A stretch of 64,000 bases of DNA from Owenia fusiformis (lineage: Eukaryota > Annelida > Polychaeta > Sabellida > Oweniidae), in the NCBI GenBank assembly GCA_903813345.2, contig CAIIXF020000008.1, positions 15,730,822 through 15,794,821 on the forward strand, in the 5' to 3' direction. The notes beneath the pieces are model-generated. The model searched no databases. It saw only the letters and a program-made list of their open reading frames with translations, and was not told the origin of the DNA. Each line of letters starts with the position of its first letter. Positions within the stretch are counted from its first letter, which is position 1. Position numbers and translations under genes: made by a program. This document shows, in pieces, positions 59,901-64,000 of this stretch.

Positions 59901-62020
59901 TTACCTTATAGAGCAATCAAAGCTTCAAAATGAATTCAAAATTACCATTTCTCAGACTGAGTCAATGTTTAGCTTGTATATGAAACAATAAAATAAAATA
60001 TATTTTCCATTCAATTCACTTTGCACAGTCATTTGGGATAATCAAAAATTTTAAGATTCAATAAAACTGTCACCCTTTGGGATGTGTATACACTTTGATT
60101 CATAATATAGAAATAGAAGAATTTTACTAATAAATTGTATTATACTTTTGTAGAGAAGGGAGTAAGCATTACTGCAGATCTGGTATCTGCTGTGCTACAG
60201 TTCTTGGCTGAGATTGGCAAAGAGTCCCTTGTAAAGGACTGGCTTGGGAGCAATGATGGCAACATATTCTGGCCTATTCTTCTTACCATGCTCTGTACCT
60301 CACCCCCAAAGACATCTAATCTCAACCCAGCACACCCCCATAGACACAAGGTAAGCACTATACAGCATAATATGGAAATTGTTGATAAAGCCTGATAATG
60401 TTTGTAATGGATAGCCACAATCGGAAGGGACCTTAAAGCATTCACAGCAATAAGGTATCTATAGAAATATTGAAAGCTGTTGGAAAATTTAATTTTTTTT
60501 CACTCAATTCTTCCCCTCATTTGAACTTTTTTGGCCAAATGTAGGCTAGATAGGAATTGCCTCAGACTAGATATTATTTAGCTGAAGTGAAAGACTCCCA
60601 TTCTCCTAGCAGAATAGGAGTCTAATCATGCTTTGTTGAAACATTGAAAACTAAGAGTAACTTGATGACTAGAAGAGACCCATTCTCCTTGCAGAATAGG
60701 AGTCAAATTGTGCTGTTTAAATGATGTGATTTGATTACCAGAAGATTGCCATTCTCCTTTTAGGTGCTGTCCAGCCAGCAGAGGTCATCTATAGAAACCT
60801 CGGCAATTGCCTTCTTCTCCAGCGTCATCTCCTGCCACACAGCCAATCAGATGCTGTTTGCTCAGGTACTCTGTGATGTCATTAGAGCCCAGAAGATAGC
60901 ACCATCCAGTAAGTTTTCAATTCATCGCTCCAAGCATTGGATCCTTATGTTTTCTGTTTTCCTATGTATCAACGATTTTTGCACCTGTATCTTTGTACAT
61001 TTTGGAGAGTTGTTTTTCCATCATGATAGGTAGTTGCATAGTAAAAGAAATATATGGTTTAATGCTAATATTTCTAACCCTGAATGCATTGTTCCAGATG
61101 GACAGTGGGGCCAGGCTCACCTATCTGGGTTCACTAGGAGGTTATTCCTACAAGTCCTCTTAGAAGATGAGAAGATCCTGGTGTGTGTTCGTACATCATC
61201 CAGGGCCACGAGCCGTCGTGGTTCAGGCGGCCCGGCTTCTAGTCTAATACAACACCCCAAGTTTGGTACAGGCCACAGATACAAGAATCACTATATCAGT
61301 CTACAAAGCACATGTGCTGAGACTTTAGCAAAGCTATCAGATGCCCCATCTTTACCTAACCCACTTGTTGAGGCATCCAAAGAGAAGAAGTCCCCTTCAG
61401 AAGAGACAGCCAGCAGTAACGAACTTGGTATAGAGATTGTGGAGAACCTTTCAGCTGCAGCAGGTATGTGGGACAATCATAGCTCCATTATGTATTATAA
61501 TCACCCCATTAATAGAGGGATATAGTCATCATAATGGTGCCATGTACATGAGCATGTTATTCTTCGGGGAAAAGGTCAAAATATCATTGCAAACCTATGT
61601 ACATGTAGCCATACTGTATACACATTTACAAGGTACACGTAATTATTATTTTTTGTTTACTTTTGGTTGGTGGTATAATTGTAAGGTCCATGAGATTTTG
61701 TTAGCATGCATCAATTTTTGATTCTTAACGTATTTTTTCAGAAATAATATGATTTTTAATATGAGAAAAATCAAAAGATTTTCATTTACATTTTGGGGGG
61801 AGAAACAACCTAATTGAAATTGTAAATTGTACACTCTGATATATTATACAATATTTTGCAGGTATTCACGCCAAAGAGAAGCGAGATAAAACAAAGGATG
61901 CTCCAAACTTACCACCGAGACCTCCAACACGTAGAGGGCGCCACTCAGTCCTGGATGGCAGTCGACTCACAGATGCACTACAGATCCCTGTACTTTCTCT
62001 ATGTCATAAATTGTTGCCAG
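26092..62020 (+). CDS. BIRC6: BIRC6 (BRUCE/Apollon) giant IAP, 45 exons, 3' end outside window
   Basis: Giant membrane-associated inhibitor of apoptosis that binds caspases and SMAC and acts as an E2/E3 hybrid ubiquitin ligase. I chained 45 exons, each with GT-AG borders and matching phase, for 12,421 coding bp or about 4140 residues; vertebrate BIRC6 has about 4850. Order: N-terminal WD40-like beta propeller, BIR domain at about 249-320, long helical scaffold with carbohydrate-binding-module-like beta sandwiches near 1035-1120, 1780-1880 and 3335-3450. The last exon seen (61862-62020) ends in phase 1 within HKLLPG, matching HKLLAG of the human protein. The ubiquitin-like and UBC parts must lie downstream. 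An in-frame TAA at 26083-26085 precedes the ATG, so there is no long N-terminal extension as in mammals unless an upstream exon exists. Individual exon blocks follow as separate entries. Confidence 0.95.
27485..27720 (+). repeat. Dispersed repeat in BIRC6 intron 1
   Basis: Shares GGTAGTTACCAGTTT, CCACCAGGTGGCT, AGAAAGTTCCCTT, ATTTTCATATAAC and TTTTTGTGATTTT in the same order and orientation with 45668-45900 in intron 25. Divergence is moderate. The ends are not defined. Confidence 0.7.
30256..31271 (+). CDS. BIRC6: BIRC6 exons 4-6: BIR domain
   Basis: Exons 30256-30506, 30796-30924, 31052-31271 (residues 166-365). Exons 5 and 6 encode the baculoviral IAP repeat: KWALPDPMAQAGFYHQP, then CFTC, then WSEHERHSPSCPFVKG. 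The zinc ligands C-x2-C-x16-H-x6-C are all present, at about C275, C278, H295 and C302. The Trp/Glu groove residues (CWEPTDEPW) for binding the N-terminus of SMAC-type partners are kept. After the BIR, TSTQNGNIVVWSMERVLK returns to a WD40 blade, consistent with the BIR being inserted in the propeller. Confidence 0.95.
31363..31500 (+). repeat. TCACCACC-family element in BIRC6 intron 6
   Basis: Begins CTGTTACCACCACTAATGG, continues GTGACATATTGTTACAG, and ends GGTGGTGGCATTTTGCATGT. Plus orientation. It lies about 50 bp upstream of exon 7. Confidence 0.7.
31549..34464 (+). CDS. BIRC6: BIRC6 exons 7-10: variable linker and propeller end
   Basis: Exons 31549-31721, 32058-32242, 32581-33888, 34273-34464 (residues 366-984). 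Exon 9 is the longest of the gene at 1308 bp. Its first two thirds are Ser/Thr/Pro/Lys-rich and not alignable by eye with vertebrates. Its end (DGKIVQCLQLKKCF, GCVWVYSMDYTGDVVTLKPEP, GGQIAVTTYDGRVQIRSLNS) matches the last propeller blades. Exon 10 continues GVDRLCAATKNGKLHFYMIG. Assignment of exons 7 and 8 rests on phase, splice sites and position more than on similarity. Confidence 0.85.
34871..35835 (+). CDS. BIRC6: BIRC6 exons 11-12: first CBM-like beta sandwich
   Basis: Exons 34871-35090 and 35349-35835 (residues 985-1220). The block FENLMPRFSATVPPCWTEIQ followed by QEQQQRRHPQHLQQQ is almost identical to the vertebrate protein, including the Gln/His-rich stretch. HTRTWRLQPDGNTWDEHLFE, then VVLPKPCCVGHIDLKLTF, has the look of a carbohydrate-binding-module or discoidin-type beta sandwich. 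VDLSGHNAVISLTSPMLLKV and the RSFLVHLKVL strand close it. Confidence 0.9.
36478..38198 (+). CDS. BIRC6: BIRC6 exons 13-16: helical scaffold
   Basis: Exons 36478-36689, 36872-37045, 37518-37646, 37944-38198 (residues 1221-1476). Exon 13 has a Lys-rich run (AKKKKKEKTFKSL) and LRGCNWIQELSITIRKAKKS. Exon 14 has IQRCAMLDTTSFYEQLL. Exons 15 and 16 give KACFIDNGRTVAHRCARLLA and AGSLHWYFMLLNRVK, matching the armadillo-like scaffold of the vertebrate protein. The region 35836-36477 is intron with nothing recognised. Confidence 0.9.
38425..38570 (+). repeat. TCACCACC-family element in BIRC6 intron 16
   Basis: Begins ATGTTACCACCAGAAATG, has GTGACATATTGTTAGTCTCC, and ends CAGGTGGTGACATTTTGCAT. It contains repeated TTTGGTGTTTGGCATCTGG-like words and ends about 40 bp before exon 17. 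Confidence 0.7.
38613..39896 (+). CDS. BIRC6: BIRC6 exons 17-18: Asn runs and Gln-rich coiled coil
   Basis: Exons 38613-39435 and 39782-39896 (residues 1477-1789). Starts YGLYGSPLDIEMFD. Two poly-Asn runs (five residues each) interrupt a Ser-rich stretch. GLLEVEPLHFTCHATSDGTR is strongly conserved. A coiled coil follows (AMASAEQQLSQLQQKQQQLI, then KLQYQKQKLEQKL), then the proline motif MPPTPKNTPFFMTPPVTPPN shared with vertebrates. Exon 18 ends QVLVIERMHSG, leading into the next beta sandwich. Confidence 0.93.
40071..41061 (+). CDS. BIRC6: BIRC6 exon 19: second CBM-like domain
   Basis: 991 bp exon (residues 1790-2119). ARRFVVLDFGKPILLTDIII, then LASLSIDVWTHSEESDGQRL, then RYLKITIIGRYG make a beta sandwich of the discoidin/CBM type. 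It is followed by EDIQCRYSLARNRLESLLLG and a helical region ending WWGDFLGRALQQLYSTEQHL. Similarity to vertebrate BIRC6 is high throughout. Confidence 0.95.
41318..44488 (+). CDS. BIRC6: BIRC6 exons 20-25: central scaffold
   Basis: Exons 41318-41460, 41773-41907, 42217-42377, 42698-42823, 43877-44107, 44305-44488 (residues 2120-2446). Landmarks: VFMLLSALAQKAL; LDLQLVGWLVLLLSRCLD; RRLQKRLMHHKQQLLDIQQ (vertebrates have KIRKQLVHHKQQLNLLKAK); a Lys/Gln coiled coil in exon 23; RCIPVVKGLINLLLSMDFTC in exon 24; NISWGGPWAGHAVSCLLQDV in exon 25. Exon 20 has a mariner-terminus-like motif six bases after its donor. Intron 23 (42824-43876) holds nothing recognised apart from transposon-end-like words near 43573. 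Confidence 0.93.
42061..42195. repeat. 50-bp tandem repeat, 2.6 copies, before BIRC6 exon 22
   Basis: Units start near 42061, 42111 and 42160 and share CCAAAATATTGTGAAATAAT, CATATTGTAAAAGTTCC and ATTATTTTC. The last partial unit runs up to the polypyrimidine tract of exon 22. Confidence 0.75.
44600..45505 (+). mobile_element. Foldback element, left copy, BIRC6 intron 25
   Basis: The core at about 44815-45505 is itself palindromic. AGGAGGCGTATTTGATATTG near the left end is inverted as ATATCAAATGGGCCTTCT near the right end, and TTTTTGGCAAAGTAAATAAT at about 45037 is inverted at about 45296. The flank from 44600 and the core are repeated in inverted orientation at 47860-48720. No transposase frame is seen. 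Confidence 0.7.
45668..45900 (+). repeat. Second copy of the intron-1 dispersed repeat
   Basis: Collinear with 27485-27720. It retains GGTAGTTACCAGTTTC, CCACCAGGTGGCTCG, AGAAAGTTCCCTTTAAC and CACTTTTTGTGATTTTG. Located in BIRC6 intron 25. Confidence 0.7.
46460..47545 (+). repeat. Degenerate AGGTCA-rich tandem array
   Basis: About 1.1 kb of diverged units of roughly 80-130 bp. They share AAGGTCAATATCTAGGTAG, TTGGCGTTTTGAGG and CTTGGCGACTCATGATAAGG-like words. I count about 27 GGTCA motifs on the plus strand. Two perfect AGGTCAAAGGTCA sites lie at 46589-46601 and 47008-47020. The array lies between the two foldback copies in BIRC6 intron 25. Confidence 0.85.
47860..48720 (-). mobile_element. 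Foldback element, right copy, inverted
   Basis: Inverted partner of 44600-45505. CGGTTGCACCTTGGGGCAAG at 48548-48567 matches the reverse of the left copy near 44761-44780, and AATGACCACACCCAAAAGG, TCAATGAACCAATCTATAAT and ATGACTATGGGTCA also pair. Its own two halves (about 47870-48060 and 48230-48480) are inverted relative to each other. A 3.3 kb pair of inverted arms is thereby formed inside one intron. Confidence 0.7.
48870..49637. mobile_element. Inverted-repeat element with TACCGTATTCTCTGTAATTA ends
   Basis: The left end TACCGTATTCTCTGTAATTA then CCGCCCA is inverted at 49611-49637 (TGGGCGCTAATTACAGAGAA then TACGGTA). A further direct copy of the terminus (TACCGTATTCTCTCCAATAA) lies inside at about 49435, so this may be a nested or composite insertion. 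No transposase frame. It ends 49 bp before BIRC6 exon 26. Confidence 0.75.
49687..53258 (+). CDS. BIRC6: BIRC6 exons 26-31: poorly conserved acidic segment
   Basis: Exons 49687-49887, 50257-50435, 50710-50813, 51349-51408, 52397-52598, 53112-53258 (residues 2447-2744). Exon 26 is highly acidic (EETEIESEGVSEEEIAAMSE). Exon 27 (SLIVDMLLEDEQYDDITNMH) may correspond to the vertebrate LELLQDLMEVDIDPLDIDLE helix. Exon 29 is only 60 bp and symmetrical (phase 2 to 2), so it could be skipped without a frameshift. Exon 30 gives MDARLETGLDMRAELRLR, matching vertebrate LDARLEVGLEQQAELMLK. Exons 28 and 29 rest on open frame, phase and splice sites only. Confidence 0.8.
50820..51060. repeat. Degenerate GTACAGAATA simple repeat after BIRC6 exon 28
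   Basis: Words of the type TGTACAGAATATG, GGTACAGAATAC and GTGTACGGAATAG recur irregularly at 15-50 bp spacing. It begins immediately after the exon 28 donor. Confidence 0.5.
51534..51915 (+). repeat. TCACCACC-family copy followed by AAGGTCAAAAA-rich repeats
   Basis: The left part opens TTATGTCACCACCAGAAATG then GTGACATATTGTTA, as in other copies, and runs into GGTTGGTGGTTGGCAGTTGG. From about 51720 two collinear blocks about 120 bp apart follow (GAAGTTAAAATCTGACTTTA or GAAGTTCGAATCTGACTTTA; AAGATTTGACCTTC; AAAAAGGTCAAAAA). Sits in intron 29. A short 5' part of the same family also lies at 49918-49960 in intron 26. Confidence 0.6.
53638..55944 (+). CDS. BIRC6: BIRC6 exons 32-34: scaffold
   Basis: Exons 53638-54069, 54439-54566, 54989-55944 (residues 2745-3249). 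Landmarks: CFSQLFTQLQLQRVNLDTIL then ELWLTLND; DEQAVTSLLAALAWSPSVAV; MRAVIVKFLSGSNPGGSS; then RGAFHSGTGPIDAQCKLLEH; ARSCFGGLFSSMLRP; DLLKLVNILLQVELPGRGSN; and LSEPLLWLFLRVLD near the end. All follow vertebrate order. Exon 34 contains an acidic Ser-rich insert (SDEEKQNGGSSSTDTGQTDE). Confidence 0.94.
55990..56235 (+). repeat. Degenerate repeats of the exon 35 splice acceptor
   Basis: In intron 34 the words TATCCAATGTTTCGAC, TATCCAATGTTTCATT, TATCCACTGCTTCAGC, CATCCAAGGTTTCAGC and TATCCAATGTTTTAGC recur and lead to the true acceptor TATCCATTGTTTCAG at 56221-56235. Several units therefore carry a pyrimidine tract plus CAG. Confidence 0.75.
56236..57880 (+). CDS. BIRC6: BIRC6 exons 35-38: third CBM-like domain
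   Basis: Exons 56236-56427, 57005-57205, 57431-57549, 57720-57880 (residues 3250-3473). Exon 35 ends LQNFAPLG (vertebrate IHNFAPLG). Exons 36-38 give PPHRRNRSAAWSYHFYPDEA, then AILLKEVHIMPHVISL, CPSSVAIEISRDGSIM, VTNGLTSIKLQLHKPE and ASMVTIRLHKPRDSTTIGLS, a discoidin-like beta sandwich matching vertebrate BIRC6. It ends EDYVSKT, then the next exon starts with IGWLR as in human. Confidence 0.95.
58119..59723 (+). CDS. BIRC6: BIRC6 exons 39-41: scaffold
   Basis: Exons 58119-58378, 58632-58968, 59188-59723 (residues 3474-3851). IGWLRMLHHCLTTAEDLQPY, then ESVLLKIGLHSTELGIAVID; GKVNGIANDSTIEILYQLGI and HVHCIAALLWHSQELGVVYD; KKAVDNVICSMCYIHPQYFS then LLEWMGI. Exon 41 ends in a Ser-rich tail (RSASRSSSSESYGLG). 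The variable end of exon 41 fits a phase 1 donor AG|GTGATT. Confidence 0.93.
60154..62020 (+). CDS. BIRC6: BIRC6 exons 42-45: last exons in window
   Basis: Exons 60154-60350, 60764-60908, 61098-61463, 61862-62020 (residues 3852-4140). SITADLVSAVLQFLAEIG and VKDWLGSNDGNIFWPILL match vertebrate ITADLVAPILRFLTEVG..MKDWLGG. Exon 43: QRSSIETSAIAFFSSVISCH. Exon 44: LSGFTRRLFLQVLLEDEK and SLIQHPKFGTGHRYKNHYI. Exon 45: LPPRPPTRRGRHSVLDGSRL then IPVLSLCHKLLPG. The next expected block, which follows HKLLAGQPL in human, was not found before 64000. Confidence 0.93.
60596..60763 (+). repeat. Repeated 3' splice-site cassette before BIRC6 exon 43
   Basis: CCATTCTCCTAGCAGAATAG at 60599 and CCATTCTCCTTGCAGAATAG at 60690, both followed by GAGTC, precede the true acceptor CCATTCTCCTTTTAG ending at 60763. 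The spacing is about 91 and 59 bp. The two upstream copies have equally good pyrimidine tracts and AG. Confidence 0.8.
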
Positions 62021-63344
62021 GTAATGTCACCTGTTTTAATATTGTATAAAAGTTCAAGACAACCTTGGGAAAAAAGAAATTGGAAAGTGATAACCTCCTA
62101 GGTTATTTTAGAACGAATTAGTTCGACACATGCTCAGCCTGACACACAATGCATATCAAAGGAAACCGCAACAAAATTACAAAGGATCAAATTTTACTCA
62201 TGTTTTATAATGCATAAACTAAAAGTCTTTTTGATCAAATTACATTTAAAAAGTTTAATAATGCTTTAGATGTGTAATTGCGAAGGAAACCGCAACACAA
62301 TTACAAAGGATCAAATTTAAGTCACGTTTTACAATGCCAATGAATGATCCTTCAGTTTGTCAAGTCTACCAGTCAAACATTAGCTGTCAGATTTTCCGTC
62401 ATATTTGGTGTAAAGAAGTTTATTTAAGAATATAGACCAAAGATCAAATGTTACATCGACGAGTACATCTTGCAGGGCAAGGCACAAACGTTTTCTGTAC
62501 CCAAAGGACCTTCTCTATATCACGATTCAAACATGAAAACTTATCAAAATTTTTAGAATATTCATTATGGCCCACCATTACTACAGCCCGCTTTTATGAC
62601 GTCACACATTACTCATATTACCACGTGCAGTGTCGACGATTACATACCGGGTGGAATATTGACTTTGTTCATGATTTATACAAGGCATGGATACCGTCAT
62701 GTTTGAATTGTAAATAGTTCATGTTTTGAAAATGTGAAAATGTTTTTGCAAAAGCCTAACTGTTTCAATTTCAACCAACGAAATATTTGTTAAGTGAGAA
62801 TCTTATGACAGTAGTCATAATATAATGATAACTGTAAATATACCTTTCCTTGGGATTTATTACTCAGTGGTTGCATCTTCTCCGAATCCTGTTTCCAATT
62901 TGTCTGTTTTTCTTGTAATGGGAATTGTTCTCAAATTACATTTTAAGTATGTGAATGTCATATTTCATTAATAGTCAAGTGCACTTAGTGCAGAGATACG
63001 AGACACATGTTTATATTAGAAATGATTTCTAGGAATAATATTATTGTCAATCAGCATGTTGATTCACAAGGTTTCAGTTGCTCCAACTTCACATTGATGA
63101 TCTAAGAATGAATCCACATTTACTGAGTAATCAAAACAAAATGTTAATAGTGTTTTCAAAGTAAAGCATCATGTCAAAAACTTTGTAATGATTATGTAAG
63201 ATAGACATCAGGGGCCGTGAATTCATACGATTCCCAATCCAATCCGGATAGATTTTATCTTTTGGGATAAATCTTGGATTACTAATCCGATAAATATTTG
63301 GTGAATTTGTAGATGAGTCCCTTTTTGAGATGCCAAATCAAACA
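62021..63344. other. BIRC6 intron 45, no exon recognised
   Basis: Contains a direct duplication (GGAAACCGCAACAAAATTAC then AAAGGATCAAATTT at about 62161 and again at about 62285) and a perfect TGACGTCA followed 27 bp later by CACGTG, near 62598-62630. The 89-codon frame at 62448-62717 has no similarity to the expected BIRC6 sequence. Confidence 0.5.
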
Positions 63345-64000
63345 TTTTCAAAGGGTAATACATTCAGGTTAGACATGACTTGTACTTGTATCATATATAG
63401 TAGCATATTGTGTATTTCAATTCTAGTTCAGCACCTAGAGTAGATAGGTTTAGTACATTTAGGTTACATATGACTTCTACTTGGTATCATTTTGTGTATT
63501 TCTATTCTAGGCCAACACCTAGAGTAGATAGGTTAAGTACATTTAGGTTACATATGACTTCTACTTGGTATCATATTGTGTATTTCTATTCTAGTTCAGC
63601 ACCTAGAGTAGGTAGATTTAGTACATTTAGGTTACATATGACTTCTACTTGGTATCATTTTGTGTATTTCTATTCTAGGTCAACACCTAGAGTAGACAGG
63701 TTAAGTACATTTAGGTTACATATGACTTCTACTTGGTATCACATTGTGTATTTCTATTCTAGTTCAACACCTAGAGTAGATAGGTTAAGTACATTTAGGT
63801 TACATATGACTTTTACTTGGTATCACATTGTGTATTTCTATTCTAGTTCAACACCTAGAGTAGATAGGTTAAGTACATTTAGGTTACATATGACTTCTAC
63901 TTGGTATCACATTGTGTATTTCTATTCTAGTTCAACACCTAGATTAGATAGGTTAAGTACATTTAGGTTACATATGACTTCTACTTGGTATCATATTGTG
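63345..64000. repeat. 84-bp minisatellite running off the window
   Basis: Units of 84 bp share TACATTTAGGTTACATATGA, CTTCTACTTGGTATCA, TTGTGTATTTCTATTCTAG and CAACACCTAGAGTAGATAGG. About seven full copies plus a degenerate first copy. TTGGTATCA recurs at 63481, 63565, 63649, 63733, 63817, 63901 and 63985. The array continues past the end of the window. Confidence 0.95.

Noticed and set aside
62448-62717. 89-codon frame as a possible next BIRC6 exon
   Set aside because: It does not match the sequence expected after HKLLPG, and the phase 1 acceptor needed is not evident.

Overview
This window is animal nuclear DNA. It is AT-rich, its coding sequence is cut into short GT-AG exons by introns of about 0.1 to 5 kb, and its proteins are metazoan. 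The amount of minisatellite and short inverted-repeat transposon DNA suggests an aquatic invertebrate (a lophotrochozoan or a non-vertebrate deuterostome), but I cannot fix the phylum from sequence alone.

Layout. (1) 1-12.6 kb, + strand: the 3' part of a two-pore-domain potassium channel of the TWIK-1/KCNK1 type. Only the last two coding exons are inside the window (3914-4312 and 9575-9810). A 5.3 kb intron separates them and carries several MITE-like elements and a tandem array that copies the start of the last exon. (2) 9.8-20.9 kb: intergenic DNA without a recognisable gene, dominated by tandem repeats (20 bp unit at 12.3-12.5 kb, 68 bp unit at 16.0-18.5 kb) and short inverted-repeat elements. 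(3) 20.96-25.80 kb, - strand: a complete six-exon gene for tubulin-folding cofactor B (TBCB, 250 aa; ubiquitin-like domain, charged coiled coil, CAP-Gly domain). Its first intron holds a non-autonomous hAT-like element with a perfect 8 bp target duplication and a tRNA-derived pseudogene. (4) 26.09 kb to the window end, + strand: the giant inhibitor-of-apoptosis gene BIRC6 (BRUCE/Apollon). I could chain 45 coding exons with consistent phases, giving about 4140 residues. The C-terminal part with the ubiquitin-conjugating (UBC) domain lies beyond the window.

TBCB and BIRC6 start head to head, with 293 bp between the two ATG codons, so they probably share a bidirectional promoter. TBCB acts in alpha-tubulin folding with TBCE; BIRC6 is a ubiquitin E2/E3 hybrid that restrains caspases and cytokinesis/autophagy factors; the K2P channel sets resting potassium leak. 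I see no pathway shared by the three.

The most unusual signal is a recurring arrangement. In several introns of all three genes, the 3' splice site, sometimes with the first bases of the next exon, is present in extra upstream tandem copies. This holds for the K2P last exon, TBCB exon 5, and BIRC6 exons 35 and 43. In the K2P gene the copies stay in frame and would encode an alternative fourth transmembrane segment and tail. Also notable are an intronic array with about 27 GGTCA motifs and two perfect DR1 nuclear-receptor sites, a pair of inverted foldback elements around it, and a transposon inserted into one half of a tandem duplication.
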